A DNA stretch of 64,000 bases from Gimesia sp. GTDB lineage: Bacteria > Planctomycetota > Planctomycetia > Planctomycetales > Planctomycetaceae. Below, piece by piece: positions 55,410-64,000 of this stretch. Below the pieces are notes generated by a model. That model saw nothing but the letters and a program-made list of their open reading frames with translations, did no database searches and was not told the DNA's origin. The stretch's first letter is position 1. Each line of letters starts with the position of its first letter. The stretch is from assembly GCF_040219335.1 (NCBI RefSeq), contig NZ_JAVJSQ010000019.1:1-64000 (forward strand), written 5' to 3'. Made by a program: the position numbers and the translations under genes.

Positions 55410-55898
55410 TTACTGTTGCGCTTTCCAGGAGTTCAAAGTTAAATGCGCCTGCCCCTGATGGTGTGGCTCATGCCAGCAGAGAATCTGTAATGCCATCTGA
55501 TTGGTCCAGCCACGTTCACTCAAACCCGCGGGAACCGTTTCCAGATCAGCTGCGGTGATCTGAGAGATCGCATCGAGGACATTTTCCCGGGATTCACTCA
55601 GCACCGAACGAATGGTGTCGATAGAGGGGATTTCGTCACTGGCGTTACTCCCCTTCTGGTAGGAGTCGAACCATTGAGTAAGAGACGAATCTGTTGAGCG
55701 CAGACGCTGCGAGGCGAAAAGCTCCTCAGTGATGCCCAGATGCATAATCTGCCAGGCGATATGTGCCCGTCCGGGGCCGGGACGGAAGGTCAGCGCGCTG
55801 GTCGGATCGGAGAACTCACTGATTTCATCCAATATTTTTAAAGTCATGGCCCGGTTAAACTTGAGCAGTTCGGAGACCGTGGCGATATCGATACTCAT
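55410..55898 (-). CDS. DinB-like four-helix protein
   Basis: A 162-residue DinB/YfiT-type protein. The family metal-binding His pattern is visible: one His in 'HIAWQIMHLGI' near residue 53, and 'WHEPHHQGQAHLTL' near residue 145, which provides HxxxH. Members include bacillithiol-linked transferases and other metal-dependent enzymes, mostly unknown. No signal peptide is present. It is divergent from folC, about 200 bases away. Confidence 0.82.
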   Translation of the reverse strand: MSIDIATVSELLKFNRAMTLKILDEISEFSDPTSALTFRPGPGRAHIAWQIMHLGITEELFASQRLRSTDSSLTQWFDSYQKGSNASDEIPSIDTIRSVLSESRENVLDAISQITAADLETVPAGLSERGWTNQMALQILCWHEPHHQGQAHLTLNSWKAQQ

Positions 55899-56098
55899 TT
55901 TCTGTTCACCCTGTTGTTCTGACGGTGTGGCGGTTGTGAAATTCTTTGCTGGATTGTATACCTCACGGTCTACATCGGAAAAGGGGCTGACTATAATAAC
56001 AGCCAGAAGTACACAAGAATCGGGATTGTGGTTGAACTGACTGGAATCCCGAGGGTGAACAGATCAATTTTCAGCGTTAGATAAGGAAACTGCCTGAC

Positions 56099-57517
56099 AT
56101 GGGAGTCTTGGCAGAAAGATACCAGCAGAGCCTGGACTTTCTATTTGGTCGTCTCAATTATGAACGGATGGGGAGTAGCAAGTATTCCACCCAGGATTTC
56201 AAATTGAGCCGAATGGAGGAGTTATTGAATCGTCTGGGGAATCCTCAGAATAGGGTCCCCACGATTCATGTCGCCGGAACCAAAGGAAAAGGTTCTACTT
56301 CGGTAATGATGGCAGAAATGCTTTCAGCAGCCGGCTATCGCGTGGGACTGTTTACTTCTCCACATGTGACTCGTTACGAAGAACGGATTCTGGTCAATGG
56401 TCAGCAGATGGAGCCAGAAGAACTGGTAGAGCTGGTGGGAGAGCTTTCCCAGGTCGTTGTGCAAATGGACCAGGCAGAGAATGGTCTGAGCCCGACTTTT
56501 TTTGAGCTGACGACAGCTCTGGCCTGGATGCAGTTTGCCCGTCAGGCGGTTGACTTCGCAGTCATGGAAGTCGGTCTGGGAGGCCGCCTGGATTCAACGA
56601 ATGTCTGTTCGCCTCTGGTGACAGCCATTACGAATATCAGCTACGATCACACCGCCCTGCTGGGAAATACAATCGAACAGATTACCCGCGAAAAGGCGGG
56701 GATTATCAAAGCGGGGATTCCAGTCTTTAGTGGCGTCACACAGTCCGAGGCGATTGCCGTGCTGGAGGAAATCAGCCAGGAGAAACAGTCTCCGCTCTTT
56801 TTAATGCAGAGGGACTTTTCCGGAACTTCAGTGGAAGCAGTTGAAGTGCCGGTACTGTCTGCGGCAACCGGGCTTCCCTGTCAGCAGGTTGAAGTTCAAA
56901 CCCCCTGGTCCAGACTGGAACAGATTCCAGTGAGCCTGTTGGGGGCGCATCAGGCGATCAATGCGACTCTGGCGGTAACCGTTCTGGACTATCTGCGTCA
57001 ACAGGGAGTCGAGATCCCGTTAGATCTGTTACGAAAAGGGATGGCAGACCTGAAATGGCCAGCCCGCATTGAACTGGTGCAGAAGCAGCCTCCCGTTGTT
57101 CTGGACACAGCACATAATGGTGCTTCGATTCAGGCTTTGGTTGATACACTGTCAGCCTGTTTTTCTGAACCGGACCGGGTGCTGATTTTTGCGGTCACGC
57201 GGGACAAGGATGTGCAGGAGATGTTGAGAACACTGCTGCCTCATTTCCAGACAGTGATCCTGACACAATATCTTTCCAATCCGCGGCGGATTCCCGTAGA
57301 AGAACTGCTTGAGATCACTCGATTGATTCAAGAGGAGATCGGGAATGCGTCTGAACTGGTCGTGACTGCAAGTCCCGAAGCCGCCTGGTCGCGGGCCAGA
57401 TCAGAAGCAACAGATAAAACTTTGATCTGTGTGACGGGGTCGTTTTTTATCGCAGCAGAGATGCGGGAACTGCTCCTCGGTAAAACCGATGAAATGCTGC
57501 TGTCCGGGACCTGTTAA
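56099..57517 (+). CDS. folC: Folylpolyglutamate synthase/dihydrofolate synthase
   Basis: A 472-residue Mur-ligase-family enzyme that adds glutamate to dihydropteroate and folates. The N-terminal 'FGRLNYERMGSSKYS' is followed by a P-loop HVAGTKGKGSTSVM at about 58-71. 'TSPHVTRYEERI', 'FFELTTALAWMQFARQ' and the Mg-binding 'MEVGLGGRLDSTN' follow. The C-terminal domain has 'WPARIELVQKQPPVVLDTAHNGAS'. The length is slightly greater than E. coli FolC. It is monocistronic; a convergent hairpin lies 45 bases after its stop. Confidence 0.94.
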   Translation: MGVLAERYQQSLDFLFGRLNYERMGSSKYSTQDFKLSRMEELLNRLGNPQNRVPTIHVAGTKGKGSTSVMMAEMLSAAGYRVGLFTSPHVTRYEERILVNGQQMEPEELVELVGELSQVVVQMDQAENGLSPTFFELTTALAWMQFARQAVDFAVMEVGLGGRLDSTNVCSPLVTAITNISYDHTALLGNTIEQITREKAGIIKAGIPVFSGVTQSEAIAVLEEISQEKQSPLFLMQRDFSGTSVEAVEVPVLSAATGLPCQQVEVQTPWSRLEQIPVSLLGAHQAINATLAVTVLDYLRQQGVEIPLDLLRKGMADLKWPARIELVQKQPPVVLDTAHNGASIQALVDTLSACFSEPDRVLIFAVTRDKDVQEMLRTLLPHFQTVILTQYLSNPRRIPVEELLEITRLIQEEIGNASELVVTASPEAAWSRARSEATDKTLICVTGSFFIAAEMRELLLGKTDEMLLSGTC

Positions 57518-57561
57518 GCTTCCGTTATCTACTGAAGCATCGCTCACTGGCCTACGCGCAG

Positions 57562-57594
57562 AAAAAAAGGGAAGCGGCACTAAGTCCACTTCCC
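57562..57594 (-). terminator. Terminator of the PilM-type operon
   Basis: On the minus strand GGGAAGTGG pairs with CCGCTTCCC (one G-T), around ACTTAGTG, followed by seven T. It lies 27 bases past the stop of the last operon gene and may also stop transcription from folC. Confidence 0.82.
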
Positions 57595-57620
57595 TTTCCG
57601 ATCATCTCAAATACTTCAGG

Positions 57621-59828
57621 TTACGGCCCGACGCGAATCGGATTCCGTTTCCGTTTGCTTTTCCGGCCTTGCTGAGCAGGTGCCATCATTTCCGGATCAA
57701 TTCCGGTGAAGTCGGCACTCATACCCTCCAGACCGAATTCCATGCCATCAGTGGGGGCTGTTTCACGGGCTTCGGTGGCTTCCTTAACCCATTCGAGACT
57801 CTTGCGTTCCCGGCCGAAGCGGGTTTTGACAGTCTCGTAGTCGCGTGAAGCGGCTGCTGGAAGTGAGGTTTTCAGATTGCCGAAGTTATCCACGATAATG
57901 GCTTCGGCATCAATGGGCAGATTGCCGCGTGTGTTTGCCGGCAGGTTGAGGTCCGGGTGGTCTTCCAGACGAATGGAAGGTGAAGCCACGGCATCGACCA
58001 GGTAGTTCTGTGTATCAAATTCGACAGTTGCTTTTTCGTCGAATTCTTCTTTAGCGACGTCGTACAGTTCAGCAACCTGCTCACCACCGATCTCTTCACC
58101 CACGGCTGTTTTCAAGACTGAGTGAATCGTCGTTCCGGTTTTGGGGTACCACTGGAAGACTTCGAAGCTTGCAGTCTTGCCGTTGATGCCCCGAGGAGGC
58201 CGGACACTTTCCAGATAGTAGTGCACGTCTTCTTCAGCGGTAACCGCAGCGGTTTCATTACTCCAGGGAGTCATACGGGTTTCCCCTTCAGCGACAGCCG
58301 GCAGGACCACTTCTTCGATGGGACGCTGATAGTTCGGATTGCGGACCACCAGCCGGACGCGATATTTGTAGGTCGCACCGGGAGTGAGATCAAAGTCGAA
58401 GTAACGGAACAGCAGCAGGCGACCTGCGGCAGATACGTTTGCTTTCAGTTTCTGAACGAATTTCTTCTCATCGAAGGCCTCGCCGGGGCGCTGCTGCTGT
58501 CTCATGTTGTCGACCATGCCATTGAAGACATCGTCCATGGCTTCGGGCTGGCTGCCATACATGAAGTCGCTGCGAATACCACGCATGTCAAGCTGCAGGG
58601 TGGAGAACCCTTTCTGCTTTTCTTTGAAGACACGTTCATTTGCATGCGTTTTCTTGTACTGATCCAGGAAGCGACGATTGATTTCCAGTTCCTGTTCGAT
58701 TTCCTCCTGGCTGAGGGTGAAGTTTTCAACACGGGGGTGTGTAGCGACCTTGTACCAGAATCCAGCAATACGACTGGGGAGTGGCATGGTGAAGACCCGG
58801 TCGGTAATACCCGTATTAACGACTTCGGGATCGAAATCAGAGCTTTGATTGAGTGTCTCAATGGCAACATCGATATCGACTTTTTCCCAGGGGCCAGCCC
58901 AGGGATCAGCACCGGAGACGGCTTTTTTACGTTCCAGTTCGAAGTCGAGGAATTCCAGGAGTTTGCCGGTCTGCATGTTCTGCAGAGAGTAGGCATCGCC
59001 CAGTGAGCGTTCCAGTTTATCCTGCTGTGTGGCCAGGTCGAAGACACCGCGGACGGCAACAAACCGCAGCCCACGTCCTTCGCGGGCCGGGCCAGCCATT
59101 CCCATGCCGCCCATCCCTTCCGCGCCCATCATAGCAGGGTCTTCCGGCAGTGCGCCTCCTACCATATCGGGGGCAACCATTCCCGGATCGTAGCCACCAG
59201 GACCAGCGGCCATCATTTCAGCTTCGCCTGGAATCGCACCAAAGGTCAGACCAGTGGGAGAACCGGGACCGCCCATACCTTCCATGCCCATTCCGGCCGT
59301 CGTCGTACGGCGTTTAAAGGCGTCATACTCGGGTTCATCCGGCTTGGCTTTTTCGGTCTCCGCACCAGATTCCGAACCTTCTGCTCCCTCTTCTGTCGTT
59401 GCGTCAACAGGACGAGTCATCATGATAAAACGTCCATAAGAGGCGATCAGCTCTTCCACGGGGAGCCAGTCCACTTCTTTGGCGCGTTCTTTTTTAGCGT
59501 AGATCTGATAATCCAGTGGGGTAGAAAAAGCATAAGGCGAAGCTTCGACGCCATCGATCATCAGCTTTTTCACTTTTTCCCGTAAGTCATCCTGCTTGAG
59601 GAATTCTTTGCGTTTGTCCTCAGGCCACTGGCTGTTAGCGACCATGGACTCAGAGGTATCCACCTTCTGGGTTAACTCCTGTGGAGTCCGTTGCTCGGTC
59701 GACCATTTGGATGTAAAGATGGCGAAGAGTACAAACAATGCAACGAAGCCCAATACGATTTTTTCCGCATGGTTCACTGCAAATTCTTTGTAATTCATTC
59801 CTTTGAGATTGGACATCAGGTTTTTCAC
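57621..59828 (-). CDS. Single-pass protein of the PilM operon, Gly/Met-rich
   Basis: A 735-residue protein unrecognised as a family. One membrane helix at about 25-42 (IVLGFVALFVLFAIFTS) suggests a short cytoplasmic end and a large periplasmic part. Between about 180 and 250 is a Gly/Met/Pro-rich low-complexity stretch, with 'PGGYDPGMVAPDMVGGALPEDPAMMGAEGMGGMGMA'. A well-structured region with 'TPGATYKYRVRLVVRNPNYQRPI' (about 480-520) looks like a fibronectin-like beta domain. The GTG at 59828 follows GGAGAAGG. It is the third gene of the PilM operon, 65 bases after the second, so it probably shares a membrane complex with PilM. Confidence 0.7.
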   Translation of the reverse strand: MKNLMSNLKGMNYKEFAVNHAEKIVLGFVALFVLFAIFTSKWSTEQRTPQELTQKVDTSESMVANSQWPEDKRKEFLKQDDLREKVKKLMIDGVEASPYAFSTPLDYQIYAKKERAKEVDWLPVEELIASYGRFIMMTRPVDATTEEGAEGSESGAETEKAKPDEPEYDAFKRRTTTAGMGMEGMGGPGSPTGLTFGAIPGEAEMMAAGPGGYDPGMVAPDMVGGALPEDPAMMGAEGMGGMGMAGPAREGRGLRFVAVRGVFDLATQQDKLERSLGDAYSLQNMQTGKLLEFLDFELERKKAVSGADPWAGPWEKVDIDVAIETLNQSSDFDPEVVNTGITDRVFTMPLPSRIAGFWYKVATHPRVENFTLSQEEIEQELEINRRFLDQYKKTHANERVFKEKQKGFSTLQLDMRGIRSDFMYGSQPEAMDDVFNGMVDNMRQQQRPGEAFDEKKFVQKLKANVSAAGRLLLFRYFDFDLTPGATYKYRVRLVVRNPNYQRPIEEVVLPAVAEGETRMTPWSNETAAVTAEEDVHYYLESVRPPRGINGKTASFEVFQWYPKTGTTIHSVLKTAVGEEIGGEQVAELYDVAKEEFDEKATVEFDTQNYLVDAVASPSIRLEDHPDLNLPANTRGNLPIDAEAIIVDNFGNLKTSLPAAASRDYETVKTRFGRERKSLEWVKEATEARETAPTDGMEFGLEGMSADFTGIDPEMMAPAQQGRKSKRKRNPIRVGP

Positions 59829-59893
59829 GGGACCTTCTCCGTTAAGTGAGTTTTACTGCCTCTGATTAACTTCAGGTTCAGATCAATCTTAAA

Positions 59894-61669
59894 TTACTGG
59901 TTTCCAACAGGTTCAGCAGTTGTCTCATTCTGCGGTGACGGCTGGGATGTATCTGGTTGTGTGCCTGCACCAGGTTCTGCTGCAGGGGGACTGTTATTAC
60001 CGTCCGCGGGCTCTGCGGGAGTATCTCCCTGAGCTGCGGGGGGCGTTGCCGGTTGACCAGGTTCCGTTCCTGGAGTTGCCAGACCTGAGGCTGCTGGTTG
60101 ACCGGGAGTCGCTGGAGTATCTGTCGCCGGAGCATCTGCCGCAGCAGGATCGCCGGGCTGCCCTTCAGTTGCTGCACCTTCTTCTCCGGCAGGTTGCTGG
60201 CTTCCATCAGTCTGTTCTGCTACTTCAGCACCTTCGGGTGGTACATATGGTTTATAAAGCGTCATCAGTCCGGCGACAGTGACGACTGCCAGTTCCGGGT
60301 CATTCATGGCTGCCTCGAGTAGGCTGCGGTTTTCCGCACCGGGTTGAAGACCAGAACCAGGAACGCCTCCAGATTCTGCTTCCATTCCAAAACCACCAGA
60401 CATGCCTGCACCAGGTAAGCCAAAGTCATTGCCACCAAACCCGGCATCTGCACCAAAGCTCTCGGCGCCACCGGAACCTCCCATGGCACCGCCCCGCATG
60501 GCTCCACCGCCTGCATTGGAGACGATGGGCTGCATGTTGTCAGAGTACATGGAAGCCAGTTGGACGCGAACAATTTTGGTCGGCCAGGGCATGCTGCTCA
60601 AGGATGCCAGCAGGTCCGGAAGTTTGGAAGACTGGATTGTTGCTTTGAGATAAAAGGCGCGGGTTTTATAAGGGAGATCTTCTTCCTCATTATAGTAACG
60701 TTTCAGATTTTGGGACTGGCCACCCATGCCGCCTCCCATACCACCGGGGACCATACCCATGCCTTCAGCAGACATGTCGCCACCCATATCTCCTTCTCCC
60801 CCACCGGCGGAGCCATCGACGTTGTTACCAAAGATCTTCATTAAGTCCATATCGACATCGATGGACAGTGTTCCATCGCGGCCGCCGTCCATGCCTGCAC
60901 CAGGACCAGCGCCACCGCTGCCCCCGCCAAACATGCCACCGCCACCGGCCATCATTTCGGGATCCATGCCCCCCATTCCTTCCATGCCGCCCCCTGCTGG
61001 GGCACTTCCATCATCACCGGGGGTTCCACCACGCAGTTCCAGAACGGAAATCTGACGCACCGGGGATTCACTGATGTTGGCTGCACCTTTATTGACTTTG
61101 GCGATCGCTTCCAGAATAGATGTGACCAGCCAGACATCTTCCTGCGCATTCCACATTTCTTCGGATGTCGGAGGCAGGGTTTTCCATTTGTCCAGGGGAA
61201 CGTGAGGAATGATATTCGGCGAAAGCTGAACCAGTCCTGTGCCATCCCTGACGTCAAAGGGATTGGCGGCTTTATGGGCACGCAGGATTTCAAATTTGTA
61301 GGCACTACGATAGAGGTTACGTGGTACACGGGTGATCTCACCCCGGTAAGGAGTGTCTGACATCAGAGGTGTGATTTCCGGCGGCCAGACAAACAGTTCT
61401 TTCTGCTTTTCCCAGAGGAACTTGTGAGAGGCGCCGATATAGCTCTCTTTCTTCTTGTTGATTTCCCGAAGTGCGCTGGACCAGGTTTCATTGGGAGGAT
61501 TGGGTTGAATCTGGGCATCGGTAAACGCTTTGTCGATGGCCGTTTTGCGCTCATCAATTTCTTTAGCCAGGCTTCCCGTTGCCATGCTCCAGCCTACCAC
61601 CGGCAGAATGAGGGCGATGAACAGGATGATCCAGAATTTATGAGTAATCAGAGGTTTCAATTTATCCAT
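59894..61669 (-). CDS. Single-pass protein of the PilM operon, low-complexity
   Basis: A 591-residue protein. A short cytoplasmic end is followed by a membrane helix at about 13-33 (FWIILFIALILPVVGWSMA), then a helical periplasmic part 'LAKEIDERKTAIDKAF'. Two regions are Gly/Met-rich (about 220-270 and 285-320, and again 390-440), and the last 110 residues are Pro/Ala/Gln/Glu-rich. I infer a PilN/PilO-like topology, a cytoplasmic stub, one helix and a periplasmic body, but no clear homology is visible. It is 97 bases after the PilM gene and 65 before the next, in one operon. Confidence 0.68.
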   Translation of the reverse strand: MDKLKPLITHKFWIILFIALILPVVGWSMATGSLAKEIDERKTAIDKAFTDAQIQPNPPNETWSSALREINKKKESYIGASHKFLWEKQKELFVWPPEITPLMSDTPYRGEITRVPRNLYRSAYKFEILRAHKAANPFDVRDGTGLVQLSPNIIPHVPLDKWKTLPPTSEEMWNAQEDVWLVTSILEAIAKVNKGAANISESPVRQISVLELRGGTPGDDGSAPAGGGMEGMGGMDPEMMAGGGGMFGGGSGGAGPGAGMDGGRDGTLSIDVDMDLMKIFGNNVDGSAGGGEGDMGGDMSAEGMGMVPGGMGGGMGGQSQNLKRYYNEEEDLPYKTRAFYLKATIQSSKLPDLLASLSSMPWPTKIVRVQLASMYSDNMQPIVSNAGGGAMRGGAMGGSGGAESFGADAGFGGNDFGLPGAGMSGGFGMEAESGGVPGSGLQPGAENRSLLEAAMNDPELAVVTVAGLMTLYKPYVPPEGAEVAEQTDGSQQPAGEEGAATEGQPGDPAAADAPATDTPATPGQPAASGLATPGTEPGQPATPPAAQGDTPAEPADGNNSPPAAEPGAGTQPDTSQPSPQNETTAEPVGNQ

Positions 61670-61766
61670 TGGGGTTTCCTCTACACTCCGAAGAGAATCA
61701 GTTTATTTTCAGTTTTACGTGTACTTCAAAATCGGTTGTCACAAAAGTCGAATCCGTTTTCACGGA

Positions 61767-63920
61767 TCAGGCGGGAGGAGCTTCGCCTTCAGCGCCGGGA
61801 GTCTCTTCCCCTTCTCCTTCAGCAGCAGGTGCTTCCGGTGGATTTTCTTCACGCTCCAGAACTGGAATTGGTTGCCAGACAAACTCCAGCGTGAAGGTGG
61901 TCTTCTTCAGCGGGATGATTTTCGTTTCTTTCTCGGGACGTGGTCGCGGGCGAACTCCCGGACGTCCCATCGGACCCATTGGAGACGAACCGAAGCCGAC
62001 ATCCTCTCCCGGAAGCGCACCCATACCTGGCTGACCGCCTCCGAGTCCGGCGAAACCACGGCCCATGCCGCCGTCCATACCGCGATTCATACCCGGTGGT
62101 TTGCCATACGGATAGTACTGGAAGGGACGCACTTCGTCTTTGAGAATGACCGCATGGGAAATTCCCATTTTGCGAACATCCACGGGTTGAGAATTCGGGT
62201 TTTTAACAGTCCATGACTGCAGGTTCTTGAGTAGTGTTTCATGCACGTAGAGTACGCCGACATCAGTTGTCGGTTTGGATTCATCGTTATGGTAATGCAC
62301 GCCGGTCAGTGTGAAGACGTAGCCTTCACCTTCGGGTGGCTTTTCTTTATCAATAGGTGGCAACAGCGATTTGGCCTGCGGAGAGAGTTTTTCAAACCAC
62401 TGGGCCAGATCTTTGTGGTGTGTAACTGTGATACCGGGCAACTTGATGCGGTTGCTCTTGGCAATCTGTTCGTTGTCGATTTCATCGCCGACATCACGAG
62501 GCAGGCATTCATCGATGGCCTTGTAAACTTCCAGCCAGTTCTCGCGTGAATCGAGGTTCCAGACCAGTTTATTACCGTTTTCGATCAGGGTTGTGAAATC
62601 TCCGGCAGCAGAGTCATAACTGGATTTGTAGCCGGAGACCTGTGTGGTGAGGTTATTGACTTTTGTTTCTGCTTCCCCAAAGCGATCTTTGCTGACCGAA
62701 TTGGCAACATTGCTGTAGCCAACGGCTGAAATACAGAGGCCGACCATCAAAGCAGCAGCACTGACCACCGCCCATGGTTTCTTGCGGCGGATTTTGCGGG
62801 CCGTCGCAATTTCCGGTGGCAGAAGCGTGGTACGAATCATGGTCTGCTTGAGTGCCTGCAGAGCGATCCCGTAAGGCACTGTGAAGGTCAGGATGTTGTC
62901 CTGGAACAGGGGTTCGTTGAGGACGGCATCGCCAACCAGGCCCTGGAAGTCATCCAGACGTTCCACTTCGTATTGCAGGTTCTGCTGCAGGAATTTCTGC
63001 AGACCCGCGAGCTTAAAGCCATTACCGGTACCGTAGACCTTCGAGATCTTGGCTTCGCGGTTAACACTGGAGAAATATCCGATAGAACGCTGGATTTCTG
63101 AGACGTATTCGTTGAATACGGGACGCAGTGCCTGGAAGACCGCACGGGGATCTTCGGAGCGGGTTGCATTACATTTCAGGTGTTCCGCTTTGGCAAAGGT
63201 GAGTTTCATTTCCTTGGTCAAAGCACGTGTGAAGTGGTTGCCGCCGATGGGAACGTTACGGATCCAGATTTTGCTGCCGTTCGTCACCATCAGGGTCGTG
63301 CTGTCGGCACCCATGTCAACCACGATGGATGATTCTTCCGGATTGCCGTCGTAATCGGCATCGACACGCATGCCGAGTGAGTCGTAGCAGAGCGTGTTGT
63401 ACAGACCCAGTGGTGCGATCTGAATCAGTTCCACTTCGACTTTACGATCAATGAATGGCTTCAGGGTTTTGAGGACCTGATCTCGTTTCATGGCGAAGAT
63501 ACCGACTTCGGCATCCAGCATGTAGCCCCCTTCTTCGATACCGCCTCCCAGGGGCTGGTAATCCCAGATGACATCTTCCAGGGCGAAAGGGATCTGCTGC
63601 TTGGCTTCGTACTTGACGATTTCCGGAACACGGTTGGACTGGACCGGTGGCAGTTGGATAAAACGGGCCAGTGAAGTCTGCCCCGGAACGCTGATGGCAA
63701 TCACATCTCCCTTGATTTCATTACGGGAGAGGAATGTATCCAGTGCCTGACTGATCAATTCTTCGGGATCTGCATCGGGCTGGCTGAGAATTTTCGGATG
63801 CGGGATATAGTCGAAGGCAACCGCAATAACCTGGTCGGCCGCTTCGGCATACCGTAGTCGGATAGCCTTCAAACCGGCCTGTCCTATTTCAATGCCCCAA
63901 ACAGCTTGATTTTCTGCCAT
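61767..63920 (-). CDS. pilM: PilM-type actin-like protein fused to a PilN-like part
   Basis: A 717-residue protein. Residues 1-360 are a PilM actin-fold ATPase: 'WGIEIGQAGLKAIRL' (phosphate 1), 'SIVVDMGADSTTLMV' (phosphate 2) and 'KVYGTGNGFKLAGL'. Unlike standalone PilM (about 350 residues) the chain continues into a basic segment RKIRRKKPW, a membrane helix at about 385-405, a coiled periplasmic stretch and a C-terminal body, as if PilN were fused. The end is Met/Gly/Pro-rich. It is first in a three-gene operon; its start is 80 bases inside the right edge of the window, and its promoter is probably in 63921-64000. Likely the inner-membrane platform of a type IV pilus or secretion system. Confidence 0.82.
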   Translation of the reverse strand: MAENQAVWGIEIGQAGLKAIRLRYAEAADQVIAVAFDYIPHPKILSQPDADPEELISQALDTFLSRNEIKGDVIAISVPGQTSLARFIQLPPVQSNRVPEIVKYEAKQQIPFALEDVIWDYQPLGGGIEEGGYMLDAEVGIFAMKRDQVLKTLKPFIDRKVEVELIQIAPLGLYNTLCYDSLGMRVDADYDGNPEESSIVVDMGADSTTLMVTNGSKIWIRNVPIGGNHFTRALTKEMKLTFAKAEHLKCNATRSEDPRAVFQALRPVFNEYVSEIQRSIGYFSSVNREAKISKVYGTGNGFKLAGLQKFLQQNLQYEVERLDDFQGLVGDAVLNEPLFQDNILTFTVPYGIALQALKQTMIRTTLLPPEIATARKIRRKKPWAVVSAAALMVGLCISAVGYSNVANSVSKDRFGEAETKVNNLTTQVSGYKSSYDSAAGDFTTLIENGNKLVWNLDSRENWLEVYKAIDECLPRDVGDEIDNEQIAKSNRIKLPGITVTHHKDLAQWFEKLSPQAKSLLPPIDKEKPPEGEGYVFTLTGVHYHNDESKPTTDVGVLYVHETLLKNLQSWTVKNPNSQPVDVRKMGISHAVILKDEVRPFQYYPYGKPPGMNRGMDGGMGRGFAGLGGGQPGMGALPGEDVGFGSSPMGPMGRPGVRPRPRPEKETKIIPLKKTTFTLEFVWQPIPVLEREENPPEAPAAEGEGEETPGAEGEAPPA

Positions 63921-64000
63921 GTGTCTGGTTACTCCTGCTTTCTGGTGGAACTGGAACCAGTACTACCAGAGTGCTTGCGAATCGTGTTGCGAAATTGAAT

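Noticed and set aside
58122-59006. 294-residue plus-strand ORF opposite the PilM-operon gene
   Set aside because: It is a shadow frame of the 735-residue gene, rich in Phe/Val/Gly without motifs.

Overview
The window reads as chromosomal DNA of a planctomycete, most likely close to Gimesia (formerly Planctomyces maris). This is inferred from gene content, not from a search: a Cys-rich YTV-repeat envelope protein, a Tat-type DUF1501 protein beside a secreted sulfatase, a Tat-exported enolase-superfamily protein, an HtrA/SirB1 fusion, an unusual PilM cluster with Met/Gly-rich partners, and interspersed GC-rich palindromic intergenic repeats. Composition looks moderate in GC and even. I see no IS element, integrase, prophage or CRISPR array.

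Layout. 1-4597: a small membrane protein, then a two-gene M16B peptidase pair (one active, one degenerate subunit) flanked by copies of a mosaic palindromic repeat. 4598-12180: metabolic genes, including an exported enolase-superfamily protein, a GNAT acetyltransferase, an adenylate-forming enzyme next to an aldehyde dehydrogenase-fold reductase (a LuxE/LuxC-like combination without luciferase), a YheT-type hydrolase, an SDR and a DUF2784 protein. 12451-15546: a histidine kinase/response regulator pair and an acyl-CoA desaturase, with a direct repeat between them that may be the regulator's site. 15573-21726: an amidase, then a housekeeping block made of a candidate SRP RNA, dnaX (with two long A runs that could give a short gamma-like product), ybaB, recR and rpoN. 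21739-30553: thiL, an HtrA protease, a TPR protein, the YTV protein, an acyl-CoA dehydrogenase, a Na/Pi cotransporter and tRNA-Arg(CCG).

30670-45654: a LigB-type dioxygenase, a LexA DNA-binding-domain-only regulator, the DUF1501 protein, csrA (surrounded by strong hairpins, some with GGA loops), a sulfatase, the HtrA-LamG-SirB1 fusion, a rhomboid protease, a two-domain M16 peptidase and a divergent Nramp-like transporter. 45699-48429: a divergent pair of a GT2 glycosyltransferase and a TMTC-like GT-C membrane protein, plausibly a lipid-linked sugar donor and its user. 48966-54901: a compact Tad/Flp pilus locus (Flp pilin, a 36-residue membrane ORF, prepilin peptidase, CpaB, secretin, CpaE) without the TadA ATPase or TadB/C platform genes. 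54916-57517: a small charged protein, a DinB-like protein and FolC. 57621-63920: a three-gene operon, a PilM-PilN-like fusion followed by two single-pass Gly/Met-rich proteins, which looks like a lineage-specific inner-membrane pilus or secretion platform.

The most interesting leads are the PilM-type operon, the reduced Tad locus with its micro-ORF, the hairpins around csrA, the dnaX slippage runs, the mosaic repeat family, and the overlapping alternative hairpins ahead of the Nramp-like gene.
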